A DNA stretch of 9,633 nt from Methanocalculaceae archaeon (GCA_031255895.1 JAIRRQ010000061.1:1-9633), one strand, 5' to 3'; numbered from the stretch's first letter, positions 1-7,225 are shown. Numbers and translations: made by a program. Notes: generated by a model from the sequence alone, not told the origin.

Positions 1-106
1 TATCCATGCTCTCGAAGATTTCTACGTTTTTTGGAGAAATCCCCTCACAATAACATCCAAAGGATAAATATGCTGTTATGGCGATATTCTGCCGGACAAA
101 TTTCAT
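1..106 (-). CDS. Possible N-terminus of an unidentified protein, running off the left edge
   Basis: An ATG at 106 on the minus strand opens a frame of 35 codons that stays open to the window edge; the protein begins MKFVRQNIAITAYLSFGCY and then has a CEGISPKNVEIF stretch. An in-frame TGA lies 9 bases upstream of the ATG, so the start is bounded (ATG, or the TTG two codons before it). No Shine-Dalgarno sequence is visible. Codon choice looks gene-like, but the exactly codon-aligned plus-strand frame is also open up to a TAA at 65-67, so one of the two is a shadow and the edge prevents a decision. I do not recognise the family. The first half is fairly hydrophobic and could form one membrane helix. 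Confidence 0.3.
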   Translation of the reverse strand, partial: MKFVRQNIAITAYLSFGCYCEGISPKNVEIFESMD

Positions 107-204
107 TTTCAAAAATCAAGATGAATGAATAATCATCCCAATCTAATTTTTTTGTGAAAAATACCCTCTCGCGATCTTACAAAAGGACTACACTCTCAGT
201 CTAT

Positions 205-320
205 AGAAAAATGGGGAGATAGTTTGACTGTGAATATGATCGTTCATATGCCATACACGCGAAGTGTATCATGAATCGAAAGGCCTCGTGAGCATTTGCT
301 CGGAATAAAACCAAAGATAA
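205..320 (-). ncRNA. Candidate structured leader or small RNA (two hairpins)
   Basis: Read on the minus strand, this AT-rich stretch has two hairpins in tandem. The first (301-290) pairs GAGCA with TGCTC around a 2-base centre. The second (about 278-240) has an inner ATACAC/GTGTAT stem with loop TTCGC and an outer ATGAA/TTCAT stem, the outer one extendable by TCG/CGA across a one-base bulge. A TATA-like box (349-342) lies about 25-30 bp upstream of the first possible transcript bases, and a TTTTTC run follows at 213-207. This may be a small RNA or the 5' leader of the gene starting at 106. No known RNA family is recognised, and chance hairpins in AT-rich DNA are common. Confidence 0.2.
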
Positions 321-339
321 ATTATCACAAATAACGGAA

Positions 340-363
340 CTATATAATTTTGATTGATCAATC
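340..363 (-). promoter_or_regulatory. TATA-like box with adjacent 12-bp perfect palindrome
   Basis: Bases 352-363 read GATTGATCAATC, a perfect 12-bp palindrome. One base away lies a TTATATA box (349-343 on the minus strand; it also reads as CTATATAAT on plus). For a minus-strand promoter the palindrome would sit just upstream of the BRE/TATA element, with the A-rich CAAAAT as BRE. For a plus-strand promoter it would sit between the TATA box and the start site, where it would be a repressor site. Nothing on the plus strand downstream needs a promoter (it would run antisense into sepS), so the minus reading is preferred. Assignment as an operator is inference. Confidence 0.3.
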
Positions 364-442
364 CAACAATGCTAAAGGCTAATTAACTTCCTTTTTCCAG
401 AAAAATCAAAATGAATTTGCCACATATACGCTGAAATATCAC

Positions 443-447
443 AAAAA
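443..447 (-). terminator. Short oligo-T after sepS
   Basis: The TAA of sepS (450-448) is followed directly by TTTTTG on the minus strand, and a second TTTTTC run lies about 40 bases further on (near 406-401). Oligo-T tracts without a hairpin are the usual archaeal termination signal. This tract is short, so termination here may be partial. Confidence 0.3.
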
Positions 448-2028
448 TTAAAGAATTTTTGAGATAATCGTCAAAAAAACAGGACCACGGAGATCGATCT
501 TCTTTTTATTGTCGGTCACATACCGCATCGCATACTCCTCGATCTTCAGATTCACGTCACTTGGGTGCTTCGACATTTTCACTTGCACAGAAATGCCCTT
601 ACCAAGAAGTGTCGCTTCCTCAATTTTTGCCATCGCGAGATTTGCTGCTGCGTAGAGGAATGAAATGCCGGTCGGCACGCCTTCTGCCCTGATATCAGCG
701 AACATGCCATTATCCGGCACACCGAAAATTGCACCATTTCGCACAAAAATCTCATTCAGAGCTGCTGGCCCAAGTAAGCGAGAATTTTCCTCAGATTCCA
801 CAACAGAGATAACCACTGTCTTTCCGAACAAATCACCAGTCCATGCGAGAAATTCACACGGCGACAAATCATTCGCATGTGATGTTGCGGTTGCCACAAT
901 CGCCAGTGTCGCACGGCGTCCCGGAATCGTTTGTGGTTCCTCACGCAGACCAATCGCCTTTGCAAGCTCCAGATCCGAATAGACCGGCGGATACAATTGG
1001 GAAAAAGAAAGTTTCCGCACATCTTCAGTCTCTGTTAAGATCATCGCAAGCCGTTCTACCCCCATACCGAGGTTCATCACTGGCACTCCAACACCGTACT
1101 CCGCAAGTGCGGCGGGTGAGTAGAGGCCAAACGTCGCAACCTCCACCCATCCATGAATCGGATGCATCCCGTACACCTCGGTCTGAGTCTCGGGCATGTA
1201 ATACTTCGATCGTTTTTCATCAAGTTTGAATCGAAATTTCACAAATCCAAACGCTGACAACAGACAATCCACAACAGCCTTCCCGTCATCGAAGGTGACA
1301 TCCTCACCAGCAATAATACAGGAAGCAGAGTGATACGTCCGCAGATGTGTCGCATCCTCTTCCTGTTCACGACGAAAACAACGATCAATTGAAAACATGC
1401 GAATAGGCAACGGACGTTTGTCCCACATCTGTGCAAGCGATAAAAACCAGCCGCTGGTCATATGAGAGCGTAGCGTCGTGCGGGAGGATTCAGGTGCAAG
1501 TTTTTTGAACTCAGGGAAGACCATGTCAAGTATGCGGACAACAACACCGTCGTCCACACCAAGGACTACAGACATCTCATGAATAAGATCATCTCCATCA
1601 AACTTGCCCTTCTTATAACCATGCAGACATTTCATCAACTTCTCGCCAACTATCTCGCTAACGGGGGTGCCGATAATGGCAGCGATTTTGTCAAACCGTT
1701 CACTGGATATGCCAACATTCGGGCGTGGGAGTCCGCCGACGTAATAGACGCGATCAAGAACCGCAGCTGCTTCTGGTCCAAATTGGTGATAAACGTCCTG
1801 TTCGTCGATGAAGACAGGTACCATTACCTCATCAAAACCCATGGAAAGGTAAGACGTGCGAAGACGTGCGATGGTGTCAAAGATCGGATGAACGTTTGCC
1901 CTCCGGTACGTGTAGCGCGGATAGATACCTGCGGAGGCAGGGGGGGTGATGACAGACGGTCCCGCATGCCAGGCCCCTTCGAAATCTGTTTTTCTGCGCA
2001 GTTTAAATTCTTCTATATCAAATTTCAT
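448..2028 (-). CDS. sepS: O-phosphoserine--tRNA(Cys) ligase (SepRS)
   Basis: Class II aminoacyl-tRNA synthetase that charges tRNA-Cys with O-phosphoserine, the first step of the indirect Cys-tRNA route of methanogens; SepCysS then converts Sep-tRNA to Cys-tRNA but is not in this window. The 526 residues match the family length. Visible marks: motif 2 around 211-233 ([20 protein letters not shown] then TYH); motif 3 GMGVERLAM at 321-329; H189/T191 and S234/S236, which correspond to the phosphoserine-phosphate-binding His, Thr and two Ser residues described for the Methanococcus maripaludis enzyme (correspondence recalled, not aligned by tool). The C-terminal quarter is the tRNA-binding region. 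I chose the ATG at 2028 ([10 protein letters not shown]), not the GTG at 2046, because it gives the conserved MKF start and an ATGA overlap with the taw1 stop, implying translational coupling. Confidence 0.95.
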   Translation of the reverse strand: MKFDIEEFKLRRKTDFEGAWHAGPSVITPPASAGIYPRYTYRRANVHPIFDTIARLRTSYLSMGFDEVMVPVFIDEQDVYHQFGPEAAAVLDRVYYVGGLPRPNVGISSERFDKIAAIIGTPVSEIVGEKLMKCLHGYKKGKFDGDDLIHEMSVVLGVDDGVVVRILDMVFPEFKKLAPESSRTTLRSHMTSGWFLSLAQMWDKRPLPIRMFSIDRCFRREQEEDATHLRTYHSASCIIAGEDVTFDDGKAVVDCLLSAFGFVKFRFKLDEKRSKYYMPETQTEVYGMHPIHGWVEVATFGLYSPAALAEYGVGVPVMNLGMGVERLAMILTETEDVRKLSFSQLYPPVYSDLELAKAIGLREEPQTIPGRRATLAIVATATSHANDLSPCEFLAWTGDLFGKTVVISVVESEENSRLLGPAALNEIFVRNGAIFGVPDNGMFADIRAEGVPTGISFLYAAANLAMAKIEEATLLGKGISVQVKMSKHPSDVNLKIEEYAMRYVTDNKKKIDLRGPVFLTIISKIL

Positions 2029-2957
2029 GGTTTTCTCACAAGACACACAACCCGACTGTGTGCATTTTCGTCGAGTATTTGATAGTCTGCGTGCTCTGCA
2101 ATCGTACGGGCAAAAGATCGAATTTCGTCCAAATTTGGCACCGCAGTTTTTGGTAATCTCATTCGACTGTATCCAAGATACATGTATCCTTTGATCTCGA
2201 CGAACCGAGGAGATGCTCCCCGAACAAGAGATGCGATGTCTGCGGCACCACCATCATTATATCCTTTGACGAGAGTTGTCCGCAATGCGGTACGGACACC
2301 ATCTTCTTCTTTTTGTTTGAGGAGGGAGAGGGAGGTCAAAATGTTGTGCCACAAGGTGGCTGGTTTTTCCATTGGACGACAGAGTTTAGTATATTCAACG
2401 AAATTGGATGCGTCTAATGAGAGATAGAGCTGGGTCGGTCGAATTTTTTGGATCATCTGCGGAATGGTTCCGTTAGAAACGACGAAGACACTATTTCCTG
2501 CTTCACAGAGGAGATCGATAAGTTCAGGAAGATGTGAATAGAGGGTTGGTTCGCCGGAAAGAGAGATGGCGTACTGATTAGGGTGATTTATGGCGATTTT
2601 CCAGCGATCGGGATCGCTCCATAGTTTGTCGCCAGAAAGCCCTTTCTTCTGCATACGAGGGATTGCGGCAATGATCTCTTTGGGGGCAAGTTCAATTTCT
2701 TGAATGATTTCATGTTCCATACTGCGCCAGCAGAAAAGACAACGCTGGTTGCAACGAAGAGTGGGAGTCATCTGAACGCAACGCCAGCTTTCAATTCCGT
2801 AAAACTGGTGTTTGTAGCACTGATCACCGCCACGCAATGAACGTTTGCACCACATGCAAGGTTTGACTGCAGCAGAGGAGCCTGGGGCAACAAAATTATA
2901 GCCCTGTCGATGAAGGGAATCTTTGGAGGTTTTAGGGGGAGAGATGATTCGGGACAT
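2025..2957 (-). CDS. taw1: tRNA 4-demethylwyosine synthase (Taw1/TYW1 family), radical SAM
   Basis: Radical SAM enzyme that builds the tricyclic wyosine core on m1G37 of tRNA-Phe using pyruvate. All 310 residues fit the archaeal family length. Two iron-sulfur sites are visible: the SAM cluster C69-x3-C73-x2-C76 (CNQRCLFC), and the second cluster C34-x12-C47-x12-C60, with the exact CX12CX12C spacing characteristic of TYW1. Other family signatures are [11 protein letters not shown] (50-60), the [10 protein letters not shown] segment (131-140), LYLSLDA (177-183), and [15 protein letters not shown] (254-268). C37, three residues after C34, is an additional cysteine. The gene is first in a two-gene unit and its TGA overlaps the sepS ATG by four bases. 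The start codon lacks a clear Shine-Dalgarno; a TATA-like sequence lies about 100 bp upstream. Confidence 0.93.
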   Translation of the reverse strand: MSRIISPPKTSKDSLHRQGYNFVAPGSSAAVKPCMWCKRSLRGGDQCYKHQFYGIESWRCVQMTPTLRCNQRCLFCWRSMEHEIIQEIELAPKEIIAAIPRMQKKGLSGDKLWSDPDRWKIAINHPNQYAISLSGEPTLYSHLPELIDLLCEAGNSVFVVSNGTIPQMIQKIRPTQLYLSLDASNFVEYTKLCRPMEKPATLWHNILTSLSLLKQKEEDGVRTALRTTLVKGYNDGGAADIASLVRGASPRFVEIKGYMYLGYSRMRLPKTAVPNLDEIRSFARTIAEHADYQILDENAHSRVVCLVRKP

Positions 2958-3055
2958 GGAATCGTTGACGTTTTCTACGTGCGTTGGTTTGCAGATAATT
3001 CATGAAGCTTTCAACATTGTCACTTTGATCTCAGCAATTTGCACGTTCATTTTGA

Positions 3056-3063
3056 ATTTAAAT
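3056..3063 (-). promoter_or_regulatory. Possible TATA box for taw1-sepS
   Basis: ATTTAAAT on the minus strand fits an archaeal box A. A start site 25 bp downstream would give a leader of roughly 75 bases before the taw1 ATG at 2957. It is the best AT-rich box I can place before the operon, but the region is AT-rich overall and no BRE stands out. Confidence 0.25.
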
Positions 3064-3444
3064 GAGAGATATTCGATGCAGATGCGCGATGCGAAACAAA
3101 TGCTGCACGTCAGGATGATTCATTTCACGTAATGTACAGACAGCAAGTGCCTCAGATTTAGTGCCAAAGTGTTGACATCGACATGGATACTGAAGTAGAG
3201 GGATTCATGTATTTTTTATCAGATATGTGTGTGTTTGTATGACATTTATGGATGTTTGTGAAATGGTCTGGTTCATCAAGCGAAAAAGATCGTTTGGCAA
3301 TAACGTTTTTTCCATTCAAATGGGGTGCTGAAACGATACTGGTACCCTCTGGAAAACAGAAAATGGATCAATTTCGATGATGATGAAATCATCTTGAATT
3401 TTTAAATACGAGAATTTACAGGCATTCTTTTGTGAAATTGAATA
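3058..3444 (-). pseudogene. Possible decayed ORF with two in-frame TGA codons
   Basis: One minus-strand frame runs from just after a TAG (3447-3445) to a TAA (3060-3058), about 128 codons, broken only by TGA at 3318-3316 and 3207-3205. The three blocks read like protein: SYLKIQDDFIIIEIDPFSVF; MEKTLLPNDLFRLMNQTIS; and YPCRCQHFGTKSEALAVCT followed by LREMNHPDVQHLFRIAHLH. The last block has a CxC plus several His residues. Far fewer stops are present than expected for DNA this AT-rich, which suggests a gene inactivated by point mutations, but with six frames to choose from this could be chance. No family recognised; no intact start for the first block. Confidence 0.2.
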
Positions 3445-3497
3445 CTAATTCATACATAGATACGGCATGTCTCGAAGGTGGGATGGTAAGAATTATC

Positions 3498-3506
3498 AAA
3501 AAAAAA
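3498..3506 (-). terminator. Oligo-T (T9) terminator downstream of the asparagine-synthase-like gene
   Basis: Nine consecutive T on the minus strand, flanked by a 6-bp inverted pair (GATGGT on one side, ACCATC on the other, 3482-3487 and 3511-3516). It lies about 160 bases past the stop of the 3668-4666 gene and is the longest T tract in the gap. A small hairpin nearer the stop (3647-3663, AATGAA/TTCATT around five bases) lacks a good T run. Confidence 0.35.
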
Positions 3507-3667
3507 CTACACCATCTATTCTGAAAAATAACACCGACAGTGACAAAACAAACGCAAGTCGTATATGGTGAAAATCGAACGTACAACTTCTAGAAAACAG
3601 GAAAAATGAAATACTCACCTATTAATCGACAAAACACAGATATTCTAATGAAACGGCTTCATTCATT

Positions 3668-4666
3668 TCATTTTTTCATGCAACTATCATCGCTCAACCA
3701 TGCACAACTAGCTCGCCGTTGCGAATTTGGTTCCACTCTTCGCAGTGCCGCAGTTATTCCGCTGCCATATTGCATCGCTTTTTTCGGCTTCCATGCCAAA
3801 TCTTCAGGGAGATACTTCATCGCGACCTTCCTCAGAGCAATTTTTCGTAGATTGGACGCGACAAGTTCTTCATTCGCAAACTTGCGGGACACACGGACCA
3901 CACGTTCGTCCATATAGGGCATCGAGTACCATACACCAGAAAGTCCGACGGCTGTGGAACCGCGTACACGTTGTATCGCAAGTCCAGTGAAATCTGCGTC
4001 GAGATCAGCACGGAGATTGCAACTTCTACCGTAGCGAGTGTAACCTCCGAAAAGTTCATCCGCCGCCTGACCAGTCAAAACCTTTTCTGCTCCACATGCT
4101 TTCGCTGTCCTACCAATAAAATAGTCGACCAACGCAAGCTCAATATCCATCAAGGATGCGTTTAACAGAGCCGCACGAACGAGGGATAGACCATTGATCA
4201 AATCATCTTCGGTAATCTCGCAGACTGTGAGCGAAAGATCCAGCCGATCAGCTGCATCAATTGCGGCGGTGAGATCATGCGAACCGGAGAATCCCACCGC
4301 AATGCAGGGAAGATCCGCGAGGACCGCAATAAGTGTCGAATCCACACCACCGGAGAGAGTAACAACTGAAGCTGTACCACTATCGTCGCACCGGAGACGG
4401 ACCGCTTCCAGAACAGCATCCTCAAGAGAAAGATCAGGAACATCCGGAATAATCTGCCAATCTCTTTCGGGAGATTGGATTACCCCAGGTGTTATCTCAC
4501 CAGGCATAATCCCGTACCGATCACGGGCAATGACCCGATCGGTTGCGAGAACGAATTCGCCACCACAACGACAAAGTCGTCCAGGGGTGAGTTCCACAAC
4601 TTCAGTCGGTGCAAGAACACGCCCTTTCTCTTCTATCCAGCCGCGAAACAGCATCAATGCCCCCAT
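3668..4666 (-). CDS. Asparagine synthase-like protein lacking the glutaminase domain
   Basis: 332 residues with the ATP-pyrophosphatase (PP-loop) domain of asparagine synthase B: SGGVDS at 105-110 (ATP binding), LTGQAADELFGGYTRY at 197-212 (matching the GEGADELFGGY-type motif), PYMDERVV at 250-257, and a Lys-rich KPKKAMQYGSGI near 293-304. Full AsnB has about 500 residues or more with Cys2 as glutaminase nucleophile. Here only about 75 residues precede the synthetase domain, and MGALMLF offers no Cys2. The segment EFVLATDRVIARDRYGIMPG (37-56) resembles the last strands of the AsnB N-terminal domain, so this is a shrunken form. It may use ammonia or a separate glutaminase, or make another amide or adenylate-derived product. 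The ATG at 4654 (MLFRGWIEEKG) is an equally good start: GGGGG precedes it by five bases, and the upstream remnant ends in a TGATG overlap with it. Confidence 0.8.
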   Translation of the reverse strand: MGALMLFRGWIEEKGRVLAPTEVVELTPGRLCRCGGEFVLATDRVIARDRYGIMPGEITPGVIQSPERDWQIIPDVPDLSLEDAVLEAVRLRCDDSGTASVVTLSGGVDSTLIAVLADLPCIAVGFSGSHDLTAAIDAADRLDLSLTVCEITEDDLINGLSLVRAALLNASLMDIELALVDYFIGRTAKACGAEKVLTGQAADELFGGYTRYGRSCNLRADLDADFTGLAIQRVRGSTAVGLSGVWYSMPYMDERVVRVSRKFANEELVASNLRKIALRKVAMKYLPEDLAWKPKKAMQYGSGITAALRRVEPNSQRRASCAWLSDDSCMKK

Positions 4667-4841
4667 GATAGCAATTCAAGTCCATCATGGACATAGCCGC
4701 GAATCATATTTTCGAAAAAATTCAGATCAGAGGATCTTTCCGAACTCTTCAGTCTTCTGTGTGGTGATCCGGACATCTATCTCACGAATATCTTCACTCG
4801 TCATTATTCCATATTTCGGGCAAAAATGCAGACATACTCAT
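4654..4841 (-). pseudogene. Possible frameshifted small gene upstream of the asparagine-synthase-like gene
   Basis: Three overlapping minus-strand frames read as one small protein if two single-base insertions are assumed. ATG at 4841 starts MSMSAF; removing one T from the T5 run at 4826-4822 gives CPKYGIMTSEDIREIDVRI and then TTQKTEEFGKIL to a TGA at 4729-4727. Shifting again near 4735 gives SDLN and FFENMIRGYVHDGLELLSW, ending at a TGA (4656-4654) that overlaps ATG 4654 of the next gene as TGATG. The FCPKYG start resembles a zinc-ribbon knuckle (CPKCG) with the second Cys replaced by Tyr. In the given sequence no single frame is longer than a few dozen codons, so it is either a broken gene, a sequencing artefact, or chance. 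The intact internal part alone (4804-4727) would encode 25 residues. Confidence 0.28.
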
Positions 4842-4894
4842 CAAGGGGGGTAATTTTGAAAAACATTGTTGTACTTTCTTTCGGCTGTCAGAGG

Positions 4895-4902
4895 AAATAT
4901 AT
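4895..4902 (+). promoter_or_regulatory. Possible TATA box for the 5004-7219 transport unit
   Basis: AAATATAT preceded by purine-rich GAGGA fits an archaeal BRE/TATA pair. A start site about 25 bp on would leave a leader near 75 bases before the ATG at 5004. No other box in 4842-5003 is better. The rest of that stretch shows no gene. Confidence 0.3.
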
Positions 4903-5003
4903 CTTTCAGATAATAACAACCCAAAATAGATCTCAGAATGTTAGTCTATGTTCAACAGGATAACATTTCGTGTATCGAAAGCAATAAGTATGAATAAAAA
5001 ATT

Positions 5004-5462
5004 ATGGATCTGGTGATGTTTATCTCCCGAATCATTGTTGTCGTGGGTGCGATCCTACAGAATACACTCGGTAGAGTAACAGATCTAAAAGATTTTATGC
5101 ACATGTCTATGAGCGAAAGAAAATTGGGATGCTATTTATTCGAACGCAATGCCAATCTAGGCCCAATGAAGATGATTCGTAAGAAACTAGTATCATGGAT
5201 GACTGAGCTATTCAATGAGTTCACAAGTCGCAGTTACAAGAACACTATCCAAGGAAAATTCATGCCAAAAACCATGCTAAATGATAATTTTATTCCTCGA
5301 CTCGACGATGAAGCACCTTACAAAGCTACATATATGATGAACAGACTCTACCTTAGAATCAGGTACGCGTATCGAGCGCAGCTTCAATATATGAACAATT
5401 ACAAGATCTCTGATCAACGCCGCTTATTGGTGCCATTTGAAGTTTTTAGAGTGGTGAGTTGA
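5004..5462 (+). CDS. Unrecognised 152-residue protein with N-terminal hydrophobic helix, coupled to the transporter
   Basis: Not recognised. Residues 1-20 (MDLVMFISRIIVVVGAILQN) form one probable membrane anchor or uncleaved signal; the rest is basic and probably soluble, rich in Lys, Arg, Asn, Tyr and Met, with no metal-binding or nucleotide-binding motif that I can see. An in-frame TAA lies just upstream, so the start is the ATG at 5004 or the one at 5016. Its TGA (5460-5462) shares its last base with the ATG of the next gene, and the ribosome site of that gene (GGTGAG, 5453-5458) lies inside this ORF, so the two are translated together. That coupling is the main reason to call it real. A role as accessory or regulatory subunit of the transporter is inference. 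Its sequence is AT-rich compared with taw1, sepS or ppsA, which fits recent acquisition or relaxed constraint. Confidence 0.65.
   Translation: MDLVMFISRIIVVVGAILQNTLGRVTDLKDFMHMSMSERKLGCYLFERNANLGPMKMIRKKLVSWMTELFNEFTSRSYKNTIQGKFMPKTMLNDNFIPRLDDEAPYKATYMMNRLYLRIRYAYRAQLQYMNNYKISDQRRLLVPFEVFRVVS
5453..5458 (+). promoter_or_regulatory. Shine-Dalgarno deciding the transporter start
   Basis: GGTGAG, complementary to the archaeal 16S 3' end, ends four bases (counting from GGTGA) before the ATG at 5462. It favours that ATG over the in-frame TTG at 5459 and sits inside the upstream ORF, as expected for coupled translation. Confidence 0.6.
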
Positions 5463-7219
5463 TGAACAGGCACACTTTTCTATCTCTGTCACTCGTACTC
5501 CTCTTTGGACTGATTACTACCTACATACTCCAGTTCCACTCGATATTTCTGGAAAATCACCTTCTAAAATGTATTCTCCTTGGGCTTAACTTCGTTTTGA
5601 TCCTATTATGTCTAGCCTACCTGATGAAAAAACGGACCCCTGAATTTCCAACACGTACCATTCCCACAGATCCTGTCGAAATTCGCCAAATAATCCTCCA
5701 AACTCTGAACACCAGAAAATTTGGAAAAATACACGAAGAAAATTTGGATGTCGCAATCAGAGCAGTAATGCAAAACTGGAATGTTCTACTCGAGAATAAA
5801 CACCATCTCACATTCCAAATCAACAAACATCTGCGACAAATGCGGATCACGTTTGCCATATCCGGTAAAAAAATCAATCCTCTCACCGCCACCAAATCAG
5901 AAGAAACACCTGTCGAAAATCTCTTTAAGAATGCCTCTCTTACCGTATCCTATCAATATCACAATGGAGAAAATCGCCTGATACTTCAACCAACACGAAA
6001 AAAACGTGCATCGTACGTACCACTCCTCTGTGCTACCATTGCCGGAATATCTGTTGGATTGATCTGCCGGTATTGTCTCCCCGTTGATACTGCCATTGAA
6101 CTCCGGAATGTTGTCCTCACACCGATGTTCGATGCATTTCTCGAAATGTTGATTACAATTGCACTGCCGATGATCTTCCTCTCACTTGTCGCAAGTCTCG
6201 CAGGATTCGGCAACATTGAAACATTCCGCACGATCGGCACGACAGTACTTACTCGATATATCAAGAGAATATTCCTCGCGCTCGGGATTGCACTGGTCAT
6301 CTGCCTACCATTTACCCCTCTTTCCATAGGAGGGGAGATACATGGGGGAGGAGAGTTACAGTCCATCTTTGATCTGCTTCTCTCGATCGTCCCGTCAAGC
6401 CTGTTTACGCCTTTCACGGAACGGCAGCCACTCCAGATCATTTTTCTCGCATTACTATTCGGATATGTGACTTTGCTTATCCAAAAATCGATTCCCACAG
6501 TCATTACCCTTCTGGAACAGACGGATTATCTGATTCAACAGATAATGGGGAAAATTGTCCTGTTTTTGCCAGTGTTCATTTTCCTGAGTATGTTCAGGCT
6601 CACGCTGACCAACCAGAATTTCGGAGAGCTTGGTATCCTGTTTGCCATTATCCTGACATGCCATCTGATCCATCTACTGATGATGGGAGCTGAGGTTTCG
6701 ATCGTCAGAAAACTCTCCCCTCTGACACTAATCCGAAAAATTTTGCCGTCATTTCTGGTTTCAGTGACGACAGCATCTTCAGCAGCCACATTCTCAACAA
6801 ATATGAGTGTGTGCCACGATCAATGTGGTATTTCAAAGAAACTAACGGAGTTTGGAGTACCACTTGGCACGGCATTTTCACGGGCAGGGATTGCTACTGA
6901 ATATTTATGCGTGAGTCTGTTCACGGCAGCACATTTTGACGTGCCTATCTCTTTGTCATGGTTGATTATTGCGGTGATTGTAGTGTTTCTTGTTTCGGTG
7001 GCAGGTGTCCCAGTTCCATTCGGAAATCTTATCAATTATCCTATTTTGTTTTCTCAGTTGGGAATATCTATGGATGCCATGACCTTTGCAATTGTGATTG
7101 CAGTGATTATGGATTATATGAATACGGCAGTAAATATGGTTGGAGTACCGATCGATATGATCCAATCTGCAGCAAAACTGAATCTTCTGGACGAGGAAAA
7201 ACTGAAATCAGACATATAA
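5462..7219 (+). CDS. SDF-family (dicarboxylate/amino acid:cation symporter fold) transporter with N-terminal pseudo-ATPase-like domain
   Basis: 585 residues, against about 400-430 for a plain SDF symporter. Residues 6-26 and 34-55 are two membrane helices; 60-180 is soluble; 185-575 is the SDF transporter. The SDF part is marked by the HP1 serine motif TASSAAT (437-443), PLGTAFSRAGIA (467-478) in place of PLGATINMDGTA, an HP2-like AGVPVPFG (514-521), and TM8 DYMNTAVNMVG (551-561). Relative to GltPh, D394, T398 and N401 are kept (D551, T555, N558), but R397 becomes N554, D405 becomes V562, and the NMDGT motif becomes SRAGI. The soluble part (NLDVAIRAVMQNW, FAISGKKINPL, VSYQYHNGENRLIL) resembles an RsbW-type GHKL ATPase without its Asp-x-Gly and glycine-rich boxes. 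Substrate and coupling ion are unknown; an acidic amino acid is unlikely without the TM8 Arg. The start is set by the GGTGAG site and the TGATG overlap. Confidence 0.85.
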   Translation: MNRHTFLSLSLVLLFGLITTYILQFHSIFLENHLLKCILLGLNFVLILLCLAYLMKKRTPEFPTRTIPTDPVEIRQIILQTLNTRKFGKIHEENLDVAIRAVMQNWNVLLENKHHLTFQINKHLRQMRITFAISGKKINPLTATKSEETPVENLFKNASLTVSYQYHNGENRLILQPTRKKRASYVPLLCATIAGISVGLICRYCLPVDTAIELRNVVLTPMFDAFLEMLITIALPMIFLSLVASLAGFGNIETFRTIGTTVLTRYIKRIFLALGIALVICLPFTPLSIGGEIHGGGELQSIFDLLLSIVPSSLFTPFTERQPLQIIFLALLFGYVTLLIQKSIPTVITLLEQTDYLIQQIMGKIVLFLPVFIFLSMFRLTLTNQNFGELGILFAIILTCHLIHLLMMGAEVSIVRKLSPLTLIRKILPSFLVSVTTASSAATFSTNMSVCHDQCGISKKLTEFGVPLGTAFSRAGIATEYLCVSLFTAAHFDVPISLSWLIIAVIVVFLVSVAGVPVPFGNLINYPILFSQLGISMDAMTFAIVIAVIMDYMNTAVNMVGVPIDMIQSAAKLNLLDEEKLKSDI

Positions 7220-7225
7220 TTTTTT
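7220..7225 (+). terminator. Oligo-T terminator after the transporter
   Basis: Six T directly follow the TAA of the transporter gene. This marks the likely plus-strand transcript end in the 123-bp gap between convergent genes. Confidence 0.4.

Noticed and set aside
1..132. Plus-strand open frames from the left edge (ending at 65-67 and at 132)
   Set aside because: Could be a gene tail from outside the window, but one is the exact codon-aligned complement of the minus-strand ORF starting at 106, and neither shows a recognisable end.
665..1229. Plus-strand open frames inside sepS
   Set aside because: They lie wholly antisense to a well-supported sepS with intact class II motifs; their translations show no family signature.
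3379..3393. GATGAT-GAA-ATCATC hairpin in the 2958-3667 gap
   Set aside because: Six-bp stem with three-base loop in repetitive GAT sequence; no adjacent gene end and easily chance.
3606..3917. Plus-strand open frame over the 3' end of the asparagine-synthase-like gene
   Set aside because: Antisense shadow of the PP-loop gene; composition is Ser/Arg-rich with no motif.
4194..4853. 219-codon plus-strand open frame opposite the asparagine-synthase-like gene
   Set aside because: Its Ser/Arg/Thr-rich translation is typical of an antisense shadow; the opposite strand has clear SGGVDS and DELFGGY motifs.
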